A program made the translations under genes and the position numbers. Under the pieces are notes generated by a model, which saw only the letters and a list, made by a program, of their open reading frames with translations, was not told the DNA's origin and did not search any database. Below are positions 1-6,895 of a stretch of DNA of 12,495 bases, piece by piece. Origin of the DNA: an uncultured Porphyromonadaceae bacterium. GTDB lineage: Bacteria > Bacteroidota > Bacteroidia > Bacteroidales > Muribaculaceae. Numbering within the stretch: the stretch's first letter is position 1; the number at the start of each line of letters is the position of its first letter. Where the stretch lies: contig UREH01000059.1 in assembly GCA_900546835.1 (NCBI GenBank), positions 1 to 12,495 on the forward strand, read 5' to 3'.

Positions 1-14
1 TGTAGACATCTACA
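1..14. repeat. Near-palindrome at the left edge
   Basis: The first 14 bases have 6-bp inverted arms, TGTAGA and TCTACA, around a 2-base centre. They overlap the inner end of the 84-bp repeat, whose last ATG lies in the centre. The right repeat copy ends with the first eight bases of the same motif (12488-12495) and is then cut by the window edge. This may be the centre of a larger palindrome or a small operator-like site. It is short enough that chance is possible. Confidence 0.45.
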
Positions 15-90
15 CTCCTTCTTCATCGAGAAAAATCTCCTGAAAATTTCCCTCCCGGAAATATTAAAATAATTTCGACCAGTTACTTAT
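7..90 (-). repeat. 84-bp repeat, left copy (outward-facing, minus strand)
   Basis: The reverse complement of this stretch matches 12412-12495 at 82 of 84 positions; the differences are at 50 and 65. Read on the minus strand it starts ATAAGTAACTGG and contains three purine-rich Shine-Dalgarno-like motifs (GGGAGG, AGGAG, AAGGAG). It has an ATG at 26-24 and ends at a second ATG at 9-7, which sits 5 nt after AAGGAG. It begins 13 nt past the stop of the PKD-like lipoprotein gene, and I see no TAnnTTTG box just upstream. What lies beyond position 1 is unknown. It could be a dispersed intergenic repeat, the end of a mobile element, or the leader of an outward gene. Confidence 0.9.
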
Positions 91-103
91 TCTAATGTTT
101 CGG

Positions 104-1318
104 TTAGCGGGACAGGTGCAGGTCGGTGGCGCCGCAGATCTCAGTGGAAGTTTCACCGATCCAGTTGCAGTACTGGTTTAGTGCGGTATATACTTTTATG
201 AAATCAATGCCGGGGAGATAGACGGGCATTCCGTAGGCGTCGACGGCCCAGTCAATGTCGAAGCTGCATAGATCGGCTCTCGAGTTGGGATGGTTGTCGA
301 CATAGCCCCACGGATATGCGAAAAGTCGGAAGTACAGCCCGGTGCCCGAGAGGTCGACCGCATTGGGAGCAAGCAGAGTTCCCCGGAACGACAGTACGGG
401 TTCGTCAATCCATCCGGGCCAGTAGCTCTGTGTGTGCTCCGTGTTCTTCATCACATATCCGGAGCGGCCTTGCGAATCAGACCAGCCGATGTATTGGCTG
501 TCGGTGATATACTGGCCGTCGGGCACCGGAGTCTTTCCTTCGTCGGGTCGGGAATAGGCAATGGCATAATGATGAACGGTGGCTGCTGATGTGTATTCGC
601 TTCCGGCAAGTTCATACCAGGCATCGTCGGGGAGGCCGTTGCCGTTTGCGTCGATAGATACCATTACTATTCCCGGTTCTGCCGACCCGGCTTCCACGCC
701 GCTTTCGGGGTCGTCGTAGAAAGAGTTGCCTTTTATCATGAAATCGTAGCCGGCGGCGTTGACAACCGTATGGTCGAATCCCATTACCACATAGCCGCCG
801 TAGGCGCCGAGCGATATGAGTTCCTCGGTCTGGCCGCAGATGGCGTCGGCTGCTTTACGGGCCATATCGGCGGCGGTATCGCCGCTGCGCCAGCGAGGCA
901 TTTTGTTCACGAACTGCCCCGGGGCGGGATGGTATTCGTATACTTCGGTAAGATAAGGGGAATACTCCACCTCTTCGTGCACCACATTGATTGTCGATGT
1001 CTCCTGAATGGTTTCGTCGCCGTCGGTAATCCGGAGGGTGAGTTGCCATACACCTTCGTCGGCTGCCACAAAAAGGCAGTCGGCCGAAGTTGAAATCGGC
1101 TTTTGCTTTCCGTCGGGCGAAGTGGCCGTCCAGCAGATTGTACCGGAAGAATATGGAGTGGAAAGCCTCAGAAGCTGCATGCGTGCGATGGTATATGTGG
1201 AGTCGAGGCCGGTCGATACCACGGGGTCTGACTCAGTGCATCCCTGCGATATCGCCACCGCCAGACATAGGGCTGCAATACGGATGAGTGGTCTGATTTT
1301 CAAAATGATGGGAGTCAT
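104..1318 (-). CDS. PKD-like surface lipoprotein, third gene of the BtuB/BtuG-like operon
   Basis: This is a 404-residue predicted outer-membrane surface lipoprotein. Residues 1-26 form a lipoprotein signal peptide ending ISQG before Cys27, followed by TESD, the kind of acidic stretch that marks surface export in Bacteroidota. Residues about 32-113 look like a PKD/Ig-like beta domain. Residues about 170-400 form a second domain with a calcium-loop-like DANGNGLPDD (223-232) and an ending (GETSTEICGATDLHL) that I recall from 'cell surface protein' entries beside BtuB/BtuG-type genes. The reading frame stays open upstream to 1387, but ATG 1318 is preferred: it gives a clean signal peptide, overlaps the upstream stop as ATGA, and has GGAGG 9-10 nt ahead. 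By context it probably helps capture or hold the receptor's ligand. Its biochemical role is not visible in the sequence. Confidence 0.85.
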   Translation of the reverse strand: MTPIILKIRPLIRIAALCLAVAISQGCTESDPVVSTGLDSTYTIARMQLLRLSTPYSSGTICWTATSPDGKQKPISTSADCLFVAADEGVWQLTLRITDGDETIQETSTINVVHEEVEYSPYLTEVYEYHPAPGQFVNKMPRWRSGDTAADMARKAADAICGQTEELISLGAYGGYVVMGFDHTVVNAAGYDFMIKGNSFYDDPESGVEAGSAEPGIVMVSIDANGNGLPDDAWYELAGSEYTSAATVHHYAIAYSRPDEGKTPVPDGQYITDSQYIGWSDSQGRSGYVMKNTEHTQSYWPGWIDEPVLSFRGTLLAPNAVDLSGTGLYFRLFAYPWGYVDNHPNSRADLCSFDIDWAVDAYGMPVYLPGIDFIKVYTALNQYCNWIGETSTEICGATDLHLSR

Positions 1319-2520
1319 TCTTTTTCGCCTCCTTCCTTCCATCTGCATGCTATCGACGAGGGGATGTCGCCGGTGCGCACTCGCCATTTGCGTTTTCCTT
1401 CGGGTGAATAGCAGTTGAGCATCCCGGAACTTACGTAGTTTTTCGCGTCGCCCACAAATATGTCGCCTGACGCCGGATTCACGCCGATGGCGTAGGGAAT
1501 CTCGATTTCGCTCTGCGTGCCGTCGGTTATGAAGTTGGCTGTGGTGCGCCGGCAGGTGGCGAGATCAATCTTGCCGTAGCTTACGGTGTTAGATTGCGTG
1601 AGGTCGCTCCACTCGGTGGCGAAATAATATATATTGTCGTAGGTCACGGCCATGTTGGAGCAGGCGTAGGGGAGTTCGCGTGTCACCTGATACTCACCTT
1701 CGCCGTCTTTTTCGAGAGTGAAAAGCCGGGATGGAACGGTGGAACGATTGCCGCGCGAGGTGGCCCACAGACGTCCGTAGCTGTCGAGGCGCAGGCGGTG
1801 AAGGTTGATTGCAACGGGTATCTGGCGAATCTGCCGGAACGTCTCAAGGTCAACCACCGAGATGGTGTTGTCGTAGTCGGGGGCCCGGTATCCTCCCGAG
1901 TTGGCCACATAGAGGCGTCCGCTCTCGATTACGATTTCCTCAGGCTGATAGCCTACGGTGACGCGGCGTGTGATCTGCAGTGTAGGGATGTTTATTTCGT
2001 AGACCATGCCGCGTGGAGCCTGCGGGTTGATCTGCACGGGTCCGACGTAGGAGCTTACATAGGCTTTGTCGCCGTTGAAGGCGATGTATCGGCAGTTGGG
2101 AATATCGACCTGACCGATGCGTATGGCCGTCGCGGCATCGCATACCTCGACTTTGTGCGAGCAGTTTACCACTGCCCAGAGCCTTCCGGCATAAAGCTGA
2201 AGGTCGTTGCCTACGTCGCCGAGTTCTTTCACCACATTGGGATTGCGCTCGGCGTAGATATTGCGGAGATACATTCCGGATGAATAATCGTAGTAGTCGA
2301 GCGAGCATTTGTTCGAGCCCATGTTTCCTTCGTTGAGCAGATAGAATCCTGCAACGGGAGAGTCGGGGAGGCGTTCGCCTACGGCTTCCTCCTCGGTCGG
2401 GATAACAACCTCGTCGTGGCGACACGAGGAGGTGGCGCAGGCTAACAGAGCGGCCGCTATCACAGCCGCTTTTCGGATGGCTGCGGAAGGATTGATATGT
2501 AGCTTGCCGGTATCCATCAT
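1315..2520 (-). CDS. BtuG-like (DUF5074/YncE-type) beta-propeller surface lipoprotein
   Basis: This is a 401-residue lipoprotein. The signal peptide is residues 1-32 (hydrophobic core AAVIAAALLACA) with Cys33 as the predicted lipidation site, followed by RHDE. Residues about 55-395 contain repeated propeller-blade motifs such as GRLYVANSGG (201-210), NTISVVDLETF, GRLWATSRG and GDIFVGDAKN. The family includes BtuG of Bacteroides thetaiotaomicron, a seven-bladed surface propeller that binds cobalamin very tightly and caps BtuB. Position directly after a BtuB-like receptor supports the same role, but family membership is judged by eye and the ligand is inferred. ATG 2520 lies 1 nt after the receptor stop with GGAG about 9 nt upstream. 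Upstream in-frame codons to 2535 would overlap the receptor gene, and ATG 2517 is an equally usable alternative. Its own stop overlaps the next start. Confidence 0.85.
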   Translation of the reverse strand: MMDTGKLHINPSAAIRKAAVIAAALLACATSSCRHDEVVIPTEEEAVGERLPDSPVAGFYLLNEGNMGSNKCSLDYYDYSSGMYLRNIYAERNPNVVKELGDVGNDLQLYAGRLWAVVNCSHKVEVCDAATAIRIGQVDIPNCRYIAFNGDKAYVSSYVGPVQINPQAPRGMVYEINIPTLQITRRVTVGYQPEEIVIESGRLYVANSGGYRAPDYDNTISVVDLETFRQIRQIPVAINLHRLRLDSYGRLWATSRGNRSTVPSRLFTLEKDGEGEYQVTRELPYACSNMAVTYDNIYYFATEWSDLTQSNTVSYGKIDLATCRRTTANFITDGTQSEIEIPYAIGVNPASGDIFVGDAKNYVSSGMLNCYSPEGKRKWRVRTGDIPSSIACRWKEGGEKE

Positions 2521-2521
2521 G

Positions 2522-4579
2522 TTAAAGCTCCACACTCAGGGTGAAACGGAAATTACGCTTGGGCATCGGGTAGTTGGCGATTACGTCGTAGTCCTGGCTG
2601 AGAAGATTGTTGACCTCAAGCATGACGCGGAGTTTCACTGCGTTTATCTGCAGATCTTTGCTCAGCGATAAGTCGGAGGTATACCAGGGCTCGGTGTAGT
2701 TGTAGCGGATGTTTTCCTGCTGGTTGTAGCGCTCGCCCACGTAGATGAAGCTGTAGTTCAGGCCCCATCCGCGCCAGGCGGCGTTGGCGGTGAAAGCCCC
2801 CGAATGATGCGGGATGTATGGAATCTGGTCGCGGTAGTAGCTGTCGGCGGGGTTGGTCACGTCGATGGCCTGCTGGAAGGTGTACTGCCCGCGGAGGGTC
2901 AGCTCAAGTGTGCCAACCGGGCAGAGCGTGGTGGCGGCCGATACGTCGATGCCCTTGATGCGTACGCGGCCGATGTTGAGCATCGTCCAGCGGAACTGCT
3001 GTCCTTTGGGGTAGGCTACAATTTTGTCGGTGACGAAATTCAGGTATGCGTCGGCGCTGAAACGGAAACCGCGAAGCAGTCCACGACGGTAATCTTTGAA
3101 AATCAGTGCCCCGGCATTGTATTGGGTGACTTTCTCGGGGTTGAGCCGCGAATTGCCCATGTCGGCGTAATAGAGGTCGTTGAATGTAGGCATGCGGAAC
3201 GAGCGCTTGTAGAAAGTCCTCAGCTCGAATGAGCGCATGGATTTCACGGGCATCACTGAGAGATAGACCGCCGGAGTAAACGCGTGGGTCCTGGCATGGT
3301 CGGGGCGCCCCTCAACCTTGTCGTCGACAAATGTGCCGAGAATCGAAGCCTGCACTTTCACGATGTCGAGGTTGGCGGCGGTGGCGAGAGCGGCGAGATG
3401 CGTCAGGCGGTCGGGGCGGTGGAATTCGCGTATGTCGGTATCAAGGCTGTTCCACATCAGGTCGTAGGAGGCCGAAACGTGCCACCAGCGCAGAATCCTG
3501 TACTGGTTGGCTGTAGAGAAGTAAAGCCCCCGCTGACGGTAGAGGTTGTCGACGGCCATCTGGCGCTCGTCGTTGTTCACGTAGTGGGTGCGGTAGAAGG
3601 CGTATTTGGCGTTGAAGAGAGTGGAATATCTGCCGAAAACACCTTGATAAGATGCCTGCACGAAGCTGTTGTTGTCCCACTGGCGCTCGCCGCGGCGCCA
3701 CACGTTGTTGACAATTGCACCCGGGATTCCACGCTCGGAGTTGTAATGGTAGCCTTTTACGTGCCATTGGCCGTGCGTGGTTGTTCCGTTGAGATTGAGC
3801 TCGGCGCGGATCGCCTCGACGTCGCCGTTCTGGCGTGTGGCCGTGGTGTCGTATGCCACGGCACCGTCGGGCGTTACGCGGCGGTAACGGAATTTGTATT
3901 TGCCGGAGGAGGTGAGGTACTCGGCGCTCAGCGATGCATTTACTTTTTCGCTCAGCTGCAGCTCGACCAGCGCCGAGGGATTGAGCAGTCCGAACGAGCC
4001 GGTGCGGATGGCGCCCCGGGCATTGTAGCTGCGTCCGACGGAGAATTTAGGTGTGCGGGTCTTCAGATACACCGTCCCGGCATTGCCGAAATCGCGTGCA
4101 GGCTGGAGAATCTCGCTTTTCTGACCGTTGTAGAGCGAAATCGCCTCCACATTGTCGAGCGAGAACTGGCCGAGGTCAATCTGTCCGTTCTGAGCGTTGC
4201 CGAGGGCCACTCCGTCGTAGACCACTCCGGTATGATTTGTGCCCATCGATCGGATGTTGACCGTCTTGATGCCGCCTACGCCACCGTAGTCTTTTACCTG
4301 CACTCCGGAGAAATATCGCAGCGCGTCGGCCACGCTGTGGCTGTTGAGGCGTTCGAGTTCGCGGCCGGAGAGGCGTTGGGCGGGGATGATTTCCTCCTTG
4401 GGGCGCCGGGCCGTAACCATCACTTCAGGAAGGGCGACGCTGTCGGCCATCACTCCGTTGCGCGTGCCGTCGGCGTCTACAGGGCCTTTGGCAACGCATG
4501 GCGCGGGATAAAACATAAGCAAGACCATGGCGGATGCCATGGCCTTGCCGAAGAAATATTTATTTTGCTGTAGCTTCAC
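2522..4579 (-). CDS. btuB: BtuB-like TonB-dependent outer-membrane receptor, probably for cobalamin/corrinoids
   Basis: This 685-residue protein has a signal peptide at 1-30 (positive N-terminus, hydrophobic MASAMVLLMFYPAP, cleavage after CVA) and a TonB-box-like ALPEVMVTA at 49-57. The plug domain spans about 60-175 with SGVQVKDYGGVGGIKTVNIR at 91-110, followed by a 22-strand-type barrel to a strand-like C-terminus (NFRFTLSVEL). There is no N-terminal carboxypeptidase-like domain, so it is not a SusC-type glycan porin. The plug motif, the length and the BtuG-like neighbour point to the BtuB group of gut Bacteroidota. The energy source would be TonB-ExbB-ExbD, not encoded here. The start is GTG (4579-4577); the next in-frame ATG would remove the positive N-terminus of the signal peptide. 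No BtuC, BtuD or BtuF gene is present. The receptor class is near certain; the cobalamin ligand is inferred. Confidence 0.88.
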   Translation of the reverse strand: MKLQQNKYFFGKAMASAMVLLMFYPAPCVAKGPVDADGTRNGVMADSVALPEVMVTARRPKEEIIPAQRLSGRELERLNSHSVADALRYFSGVQVKDYGGVGGIKTVNIRSMGTNHTGVVYDGVALGNAQNGQIDLGQFSLDNVEAISLYNGQKSEILQPARDFGNAGTVYLKTRTPKFSVGRSYNARGAIRTGSFGLLNPSALVELQLSEKVNASLSAEYLTSSGKYKFRYRRVTPDGAVAYDTTATRQNGDVEAIRAELNLNGTTTHGQWHVKGYHYNSERGIPGAIVNNVWRRGERQWDNNSFVQASYQGVFGRYSTLFNAKYAFYRTHYVNNDERQMAVDNLYRQRGLYFSTANQYRILRWWHVSASYDLMWNSLDTDIREFHRPDRLTHLAALATAANLDIVKVQASILGTFVDDKVEGRPDHARTHAFTPAVYLSVMPVKSMRSFELRTFYKRSFRMPTFNDLYYADMGNSRLNPEKVTQYNAGALIFKDYRRGLLRGFRFSADAYLNFVTDKIVAYPKGQQFRWTMLNIGRVRIKGIDVSAATTLCPVGTLELTLRGQYTFQQAIDVTNPADSYYRDQIPYIPHHSGAFTANAAWRGWGLNYSFIYVGERYNQQENIRYNYTEPWYTSDLSLSKDLQINAVKLRVMLEVNNLLSQDYDVIANYPMPKRNFRFTLSVEL

Positions 4580-4613
4580 TTTCGGCAGGTTATGGGTCTT
4601 GAATATCCGAGGC

Positions 4614-4644
4614 CAAAGTTAGCAAATTGAGCCAATATGTGCAA
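4614..4644 (-). promoter_or_regulatory. Bacteroidales-type promoter for the BtuB-like operon
   Basis: On the minus strand a TTG (4644-4642) is followed by exactly 20 nt and then TAACTTTG (4621-4614). This matches the -33/-7 form used by the primary sigma factor of Bacteroides. Transcription should start near 4608, leaving a leader of about 30 nt before the GTG at 4579. That is far too short for a cobalamin riboswitch. Confidence 0.75.
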
Positions 4645-4670
4645 GACCTGCGAAGAGTCGGGAATGCGGG

Positions 4671-6740
4671 TTATTTGCCGTTTTCATTTTTGCCCAAAAT
4701 GCTGAGCGAGCGGCTGATGAAGCGCTGGAGGTCGGCACCGCGGAGCATGCCGTTGCCGAGCAGGGCGAGGTCGATGAGCTGGCCCACCTCGGCTACACCG
4801 GCGGCATAGTTGGCCACAATCTTTGTCTGCTCCTCGCGGCGCGTGTTGTTGGCACCCTGGAGGTCGTCGATCTGCTTGCTTTCTTCGGCCGGCAGAGGCT
4901 GGCCGTCCTTTGCAGTGGCGCGAAGCTCGGTGATGCGGTCGTTGTTGGCCTTCACTTCGTCCATGAGCGGTTTCACCTTGTCGGCGAGAGCTTTGTCGGC
5001 GTTGTCGGCGATGGCTTTCACGAGCGGGTTCTCGGTGTTGACGGCAAGCGAATAGCTGTCGGGCATGTCGCCGTAGAAGCTCATGCCGGGCTGCAGGGCG
5101 GCCATCTCCTTCATGCGGCGCATATACTCGTTCTGGGTAATTACGATGGGGGCATCGGTGGCGCCAAGAGCCTCGAAGTTCACGAAGAACTGGGCTCCCT
5201 CCACTTTAGGCAGCTGCGAGCTGAAGAGCGTGGTGAGAATGTCGCGCTGCACCTCGGTGAGGTCGACCGTACGGCGGTCTGATTTGGGGATGAGGTTGTC
5301 GAGCACGTCGGAATCGACGCGCACGAATCTCGATTTCTCGATTTTCTGCTCCAGGAGCCCTACGAAATGGCTGTCGAGCTGCCCGTCCATAACGAGAACG
5401 GAGTAGCCACGGTCGGTCGCAGCCTTGATGTAGCTGAACTGGGCGGTGGGATCGGTGGCATAGAGGGCAACGATGTTGCCGTCCTTGTCGGTCTGCTCGG
5501 GAGCGATGAGGTCCTTGTATTCGTCGATGGTGAAGTATTTGCCGTCGGTAGTCTTCAGAAGGCAGAATTTCATTGCTGCGTCGCAGAATTTCTCGTCGGT
5601 GAGCATGCCGTATTCTATGAAGATGCGGATGTCGTCCCACTTTTTCTCGAACTCGGCGCGGTCGGCCTTGAACAGGTCGTCGAGGCGCGAAGCCACTTTC
5701 TTGGTGATGTAGCCGGAGATTTTCTTCACGGCGGTGTCGCTCTGGAGGTATGAACGCGACACGTTCAGAGGAATGTCGGGCGAATCGATCACACCCTGGA
5801 GGAGCATCATGAAGTCGGGAACGACGCCTTCCACCGAGTCGGTGACGAAAACCTGGTTGCAGTAGAGCTGGATGCGGTTTTTCGTCACTTCGAAATTGTT
5901 CTTGATTTTCGGGAAGAACAGAATGCCGGTGAGTGTGAACGGGTAGTCCACGTTGAGATGAATCCAGAACAGCGGGTCGTCCTGACCGGGGTAAAGCTCG
6001 TGGTAGAATGCGAGATAATCCTTGTCGGTGAGGTCAGCCGGCTTGCGCGTCCATGCCGGTTCGGTGATGTTGACGATATTGTCGCGGTCGGTGGGCTGCA
6101 TCTTGCCGTCCTTCCATTCCATCTCCTTGCCGGAAACTACGGGCACCGGGAGGAAGCGGCAGTATTTCTTGAGCAGCGAGTCGACGCGCGTCTGCTCGAG
6201 GAATTCGCGGTTGTCGTCGTCGATGTGGAGGATGATTTCCGTGCCGCGCTCCTTCTTGTCGCTCGGTTCTATGGTGAACTCCGGCGAGCCGTCGCACTGC
6301 CAGCGCACGGCCTCGGCGCCTTCCTTATAGCTGAGGGTATTGATTTCAACCTTTTTGGCCACCATGAATGCCGAGTAGAATCCGAGGCCGAAATGGCCGA
6401 TGATGGCGTTTGCGTTGTCCTTGTATTTTTCCAGGAATTCCTCGGCACCCGAGAATGCTATCTGGTTGATGTATTTCTCGATGTCGTCGGCGGTCATGCC
6501 GATGCCATGGTCGGACACGGTAAGTGTGCCTGCCTCCTTGTCGACAGTAACCTCCACACGCATATCGTCGAGCGTGCCCTTGAAGTCGCCGAAAGCGGCG
6601 AGAGTTTTCAGTTTCTGGGTCGCGTCGACGGCATTGGATACCAGTTCGCGCAGAAAGATTTCGTGATCGCTGTAGAGAAATTTTTTGATAACGGGGAAGA
6701 TGTTTTCGGTTGTTACCCCGATTGTGCCTTTTTTCGACAT
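4671..6740 (-). CDS. htpG: HtpG, bacterial Hsp90 molecular chaperone
   Basis: This 689-residue protein is a cytosolic ATP-driven dimeric chaperone that remodels client proteins, usually with DnaK. The N-terminal GHKL ATPase domain is complete: RELVSNAVDA (31-40) with catalytic Glu32 and Mg-binding Asn36, SDHGIGM (76-82) with the adenine-contacting Asp77, the lid segment INQIAFSGAEEF (91-102), and GHFGLGF (115-121). Middle and C-terminal dimerisation domains follow, and the protein is longer than the roughly 624-residue E. coli form, as is usual in Bacteroidota. The start is the natural MSKKGTIGV start, with no strong Shine-Dalgarno sequence. It lies downstream of clpC in the same orientation but is separated from it by a strong terminator, so it is probably transcribed alone. 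I see no convincing TAnnTTTG promoter in the roughly 100-nt gap upstream. Confidence 0.98.
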   Translation of the reverse strand: MSKKGTIGVTTENIFPVIKKFLYSDHEIFLRELVSNAVDATQKLKTLAAFGDFKGTLDDMRVEVTVDKEAGTLTVSDHGIGMTADDIEKYINQIAFSGAEEFLEKYKDNANAIIGHFGLGFYSAFMVAKKVEINTLSYKEGAEAVRWQCDGSPEFTIEPSDKKERGTEIILHIDDDNREFLEQTRVDSLLKKYCRFLPVPVVSGKEMEWKDGKMQPTDRDNIVNITEPAWTRKPADLTDKDYLAFYHELYPGQDDPLFWIHLNVDYPFTLTGILFFPKIKNNFEVTKNRIQLYCNQVFVTDSVEGVVPDFMMLLQGVIDSPDIPLNVSRSYLQSDTAVKKISGYITKKVASRLDDLFKADRAEFEKKWDDIRIFIEYGMLTDEKFCDAAMKFCLLKTTDGKYFTIDEYKDLIAPEQTDKDGNIVALYATDPTAQFSYIKAATDRGYSVLVMDGQLDSHFVGLLEQKIEKSRFVRVDSDVLDNLIPKSDRRTVDLTEVQRDILTTLFSSQLPKVEGAQFFVNFEALGATDAPIVITQNEYMRRMKEMAALQPGMSFYGDMPDSYSLAVNTENPLVKAIADNADKALADKVKPLMDEVKANNDRITELRATAKDGQPLPAEESKQIDDLQGANNTRREEQTKIVANYAAGVAEVGQLIDLALLGNGMLRGADLQRFISRSLSILGKNENGK

Positions 6741-6837
6741 ATTTCTGTAGTTTGTTTGGTTGATGCTGATTAGTTCGTAAGGGCGCGTCTTATGTGTCTT
6801 TACTTGTGCATGCCTTTACTCTGTTATAACAATCTAC

Positions 6838-6870
6838 AAAAAAAATGCCAAACCCGAAGGCTGGCATTTT
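6838..6870 (-). terminator. Intrinsic terminator of clpC
   Basis: On the minus strand, 25 nt after the clpC stop, the arms AAAATGCCA (6870-6862) and TGGCATTTT (6850-6842) pair. An inner CC(TTCG)GG gives a stable UUCG tetraloop, and the stem is followed by a run of eight T (6845-6838). This is a textbook rho-independent terminator. The A-rich and T-rich flanks could let it work weakly on the plus strand too. It separates clpC from htpG transcription. Confidence 0.9.
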
Positions 6871-6895
6871 ATGTTAAATGAATTTAATCGGTGTG

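Noticed and set aside
3284..4573. 429-codon plus-strand open frame
   Set aside because: It is the complement of the TonB receptor gene, which has a signal peptide, plug and barrel. No independent support.
4580..4670. Cobalamin riboswitch upstream of the BtuB-like gene
   Set aside because: The gap is 91 nt, the predicted transcript leader is about 30 nt, and I see no B12-box-like GCCACTG. There is no space for the usual roughly 200-nt aptamer.
6741..6860. htpG promoter formed by TTTG within the clpC terminator and TATAACAG 20 nt later
   Set aside because: The spacing is right but TATAACAG lacks the TTTG half of the -7 box, and the upstream element lies in the terminator stem. Too weak to annotate.
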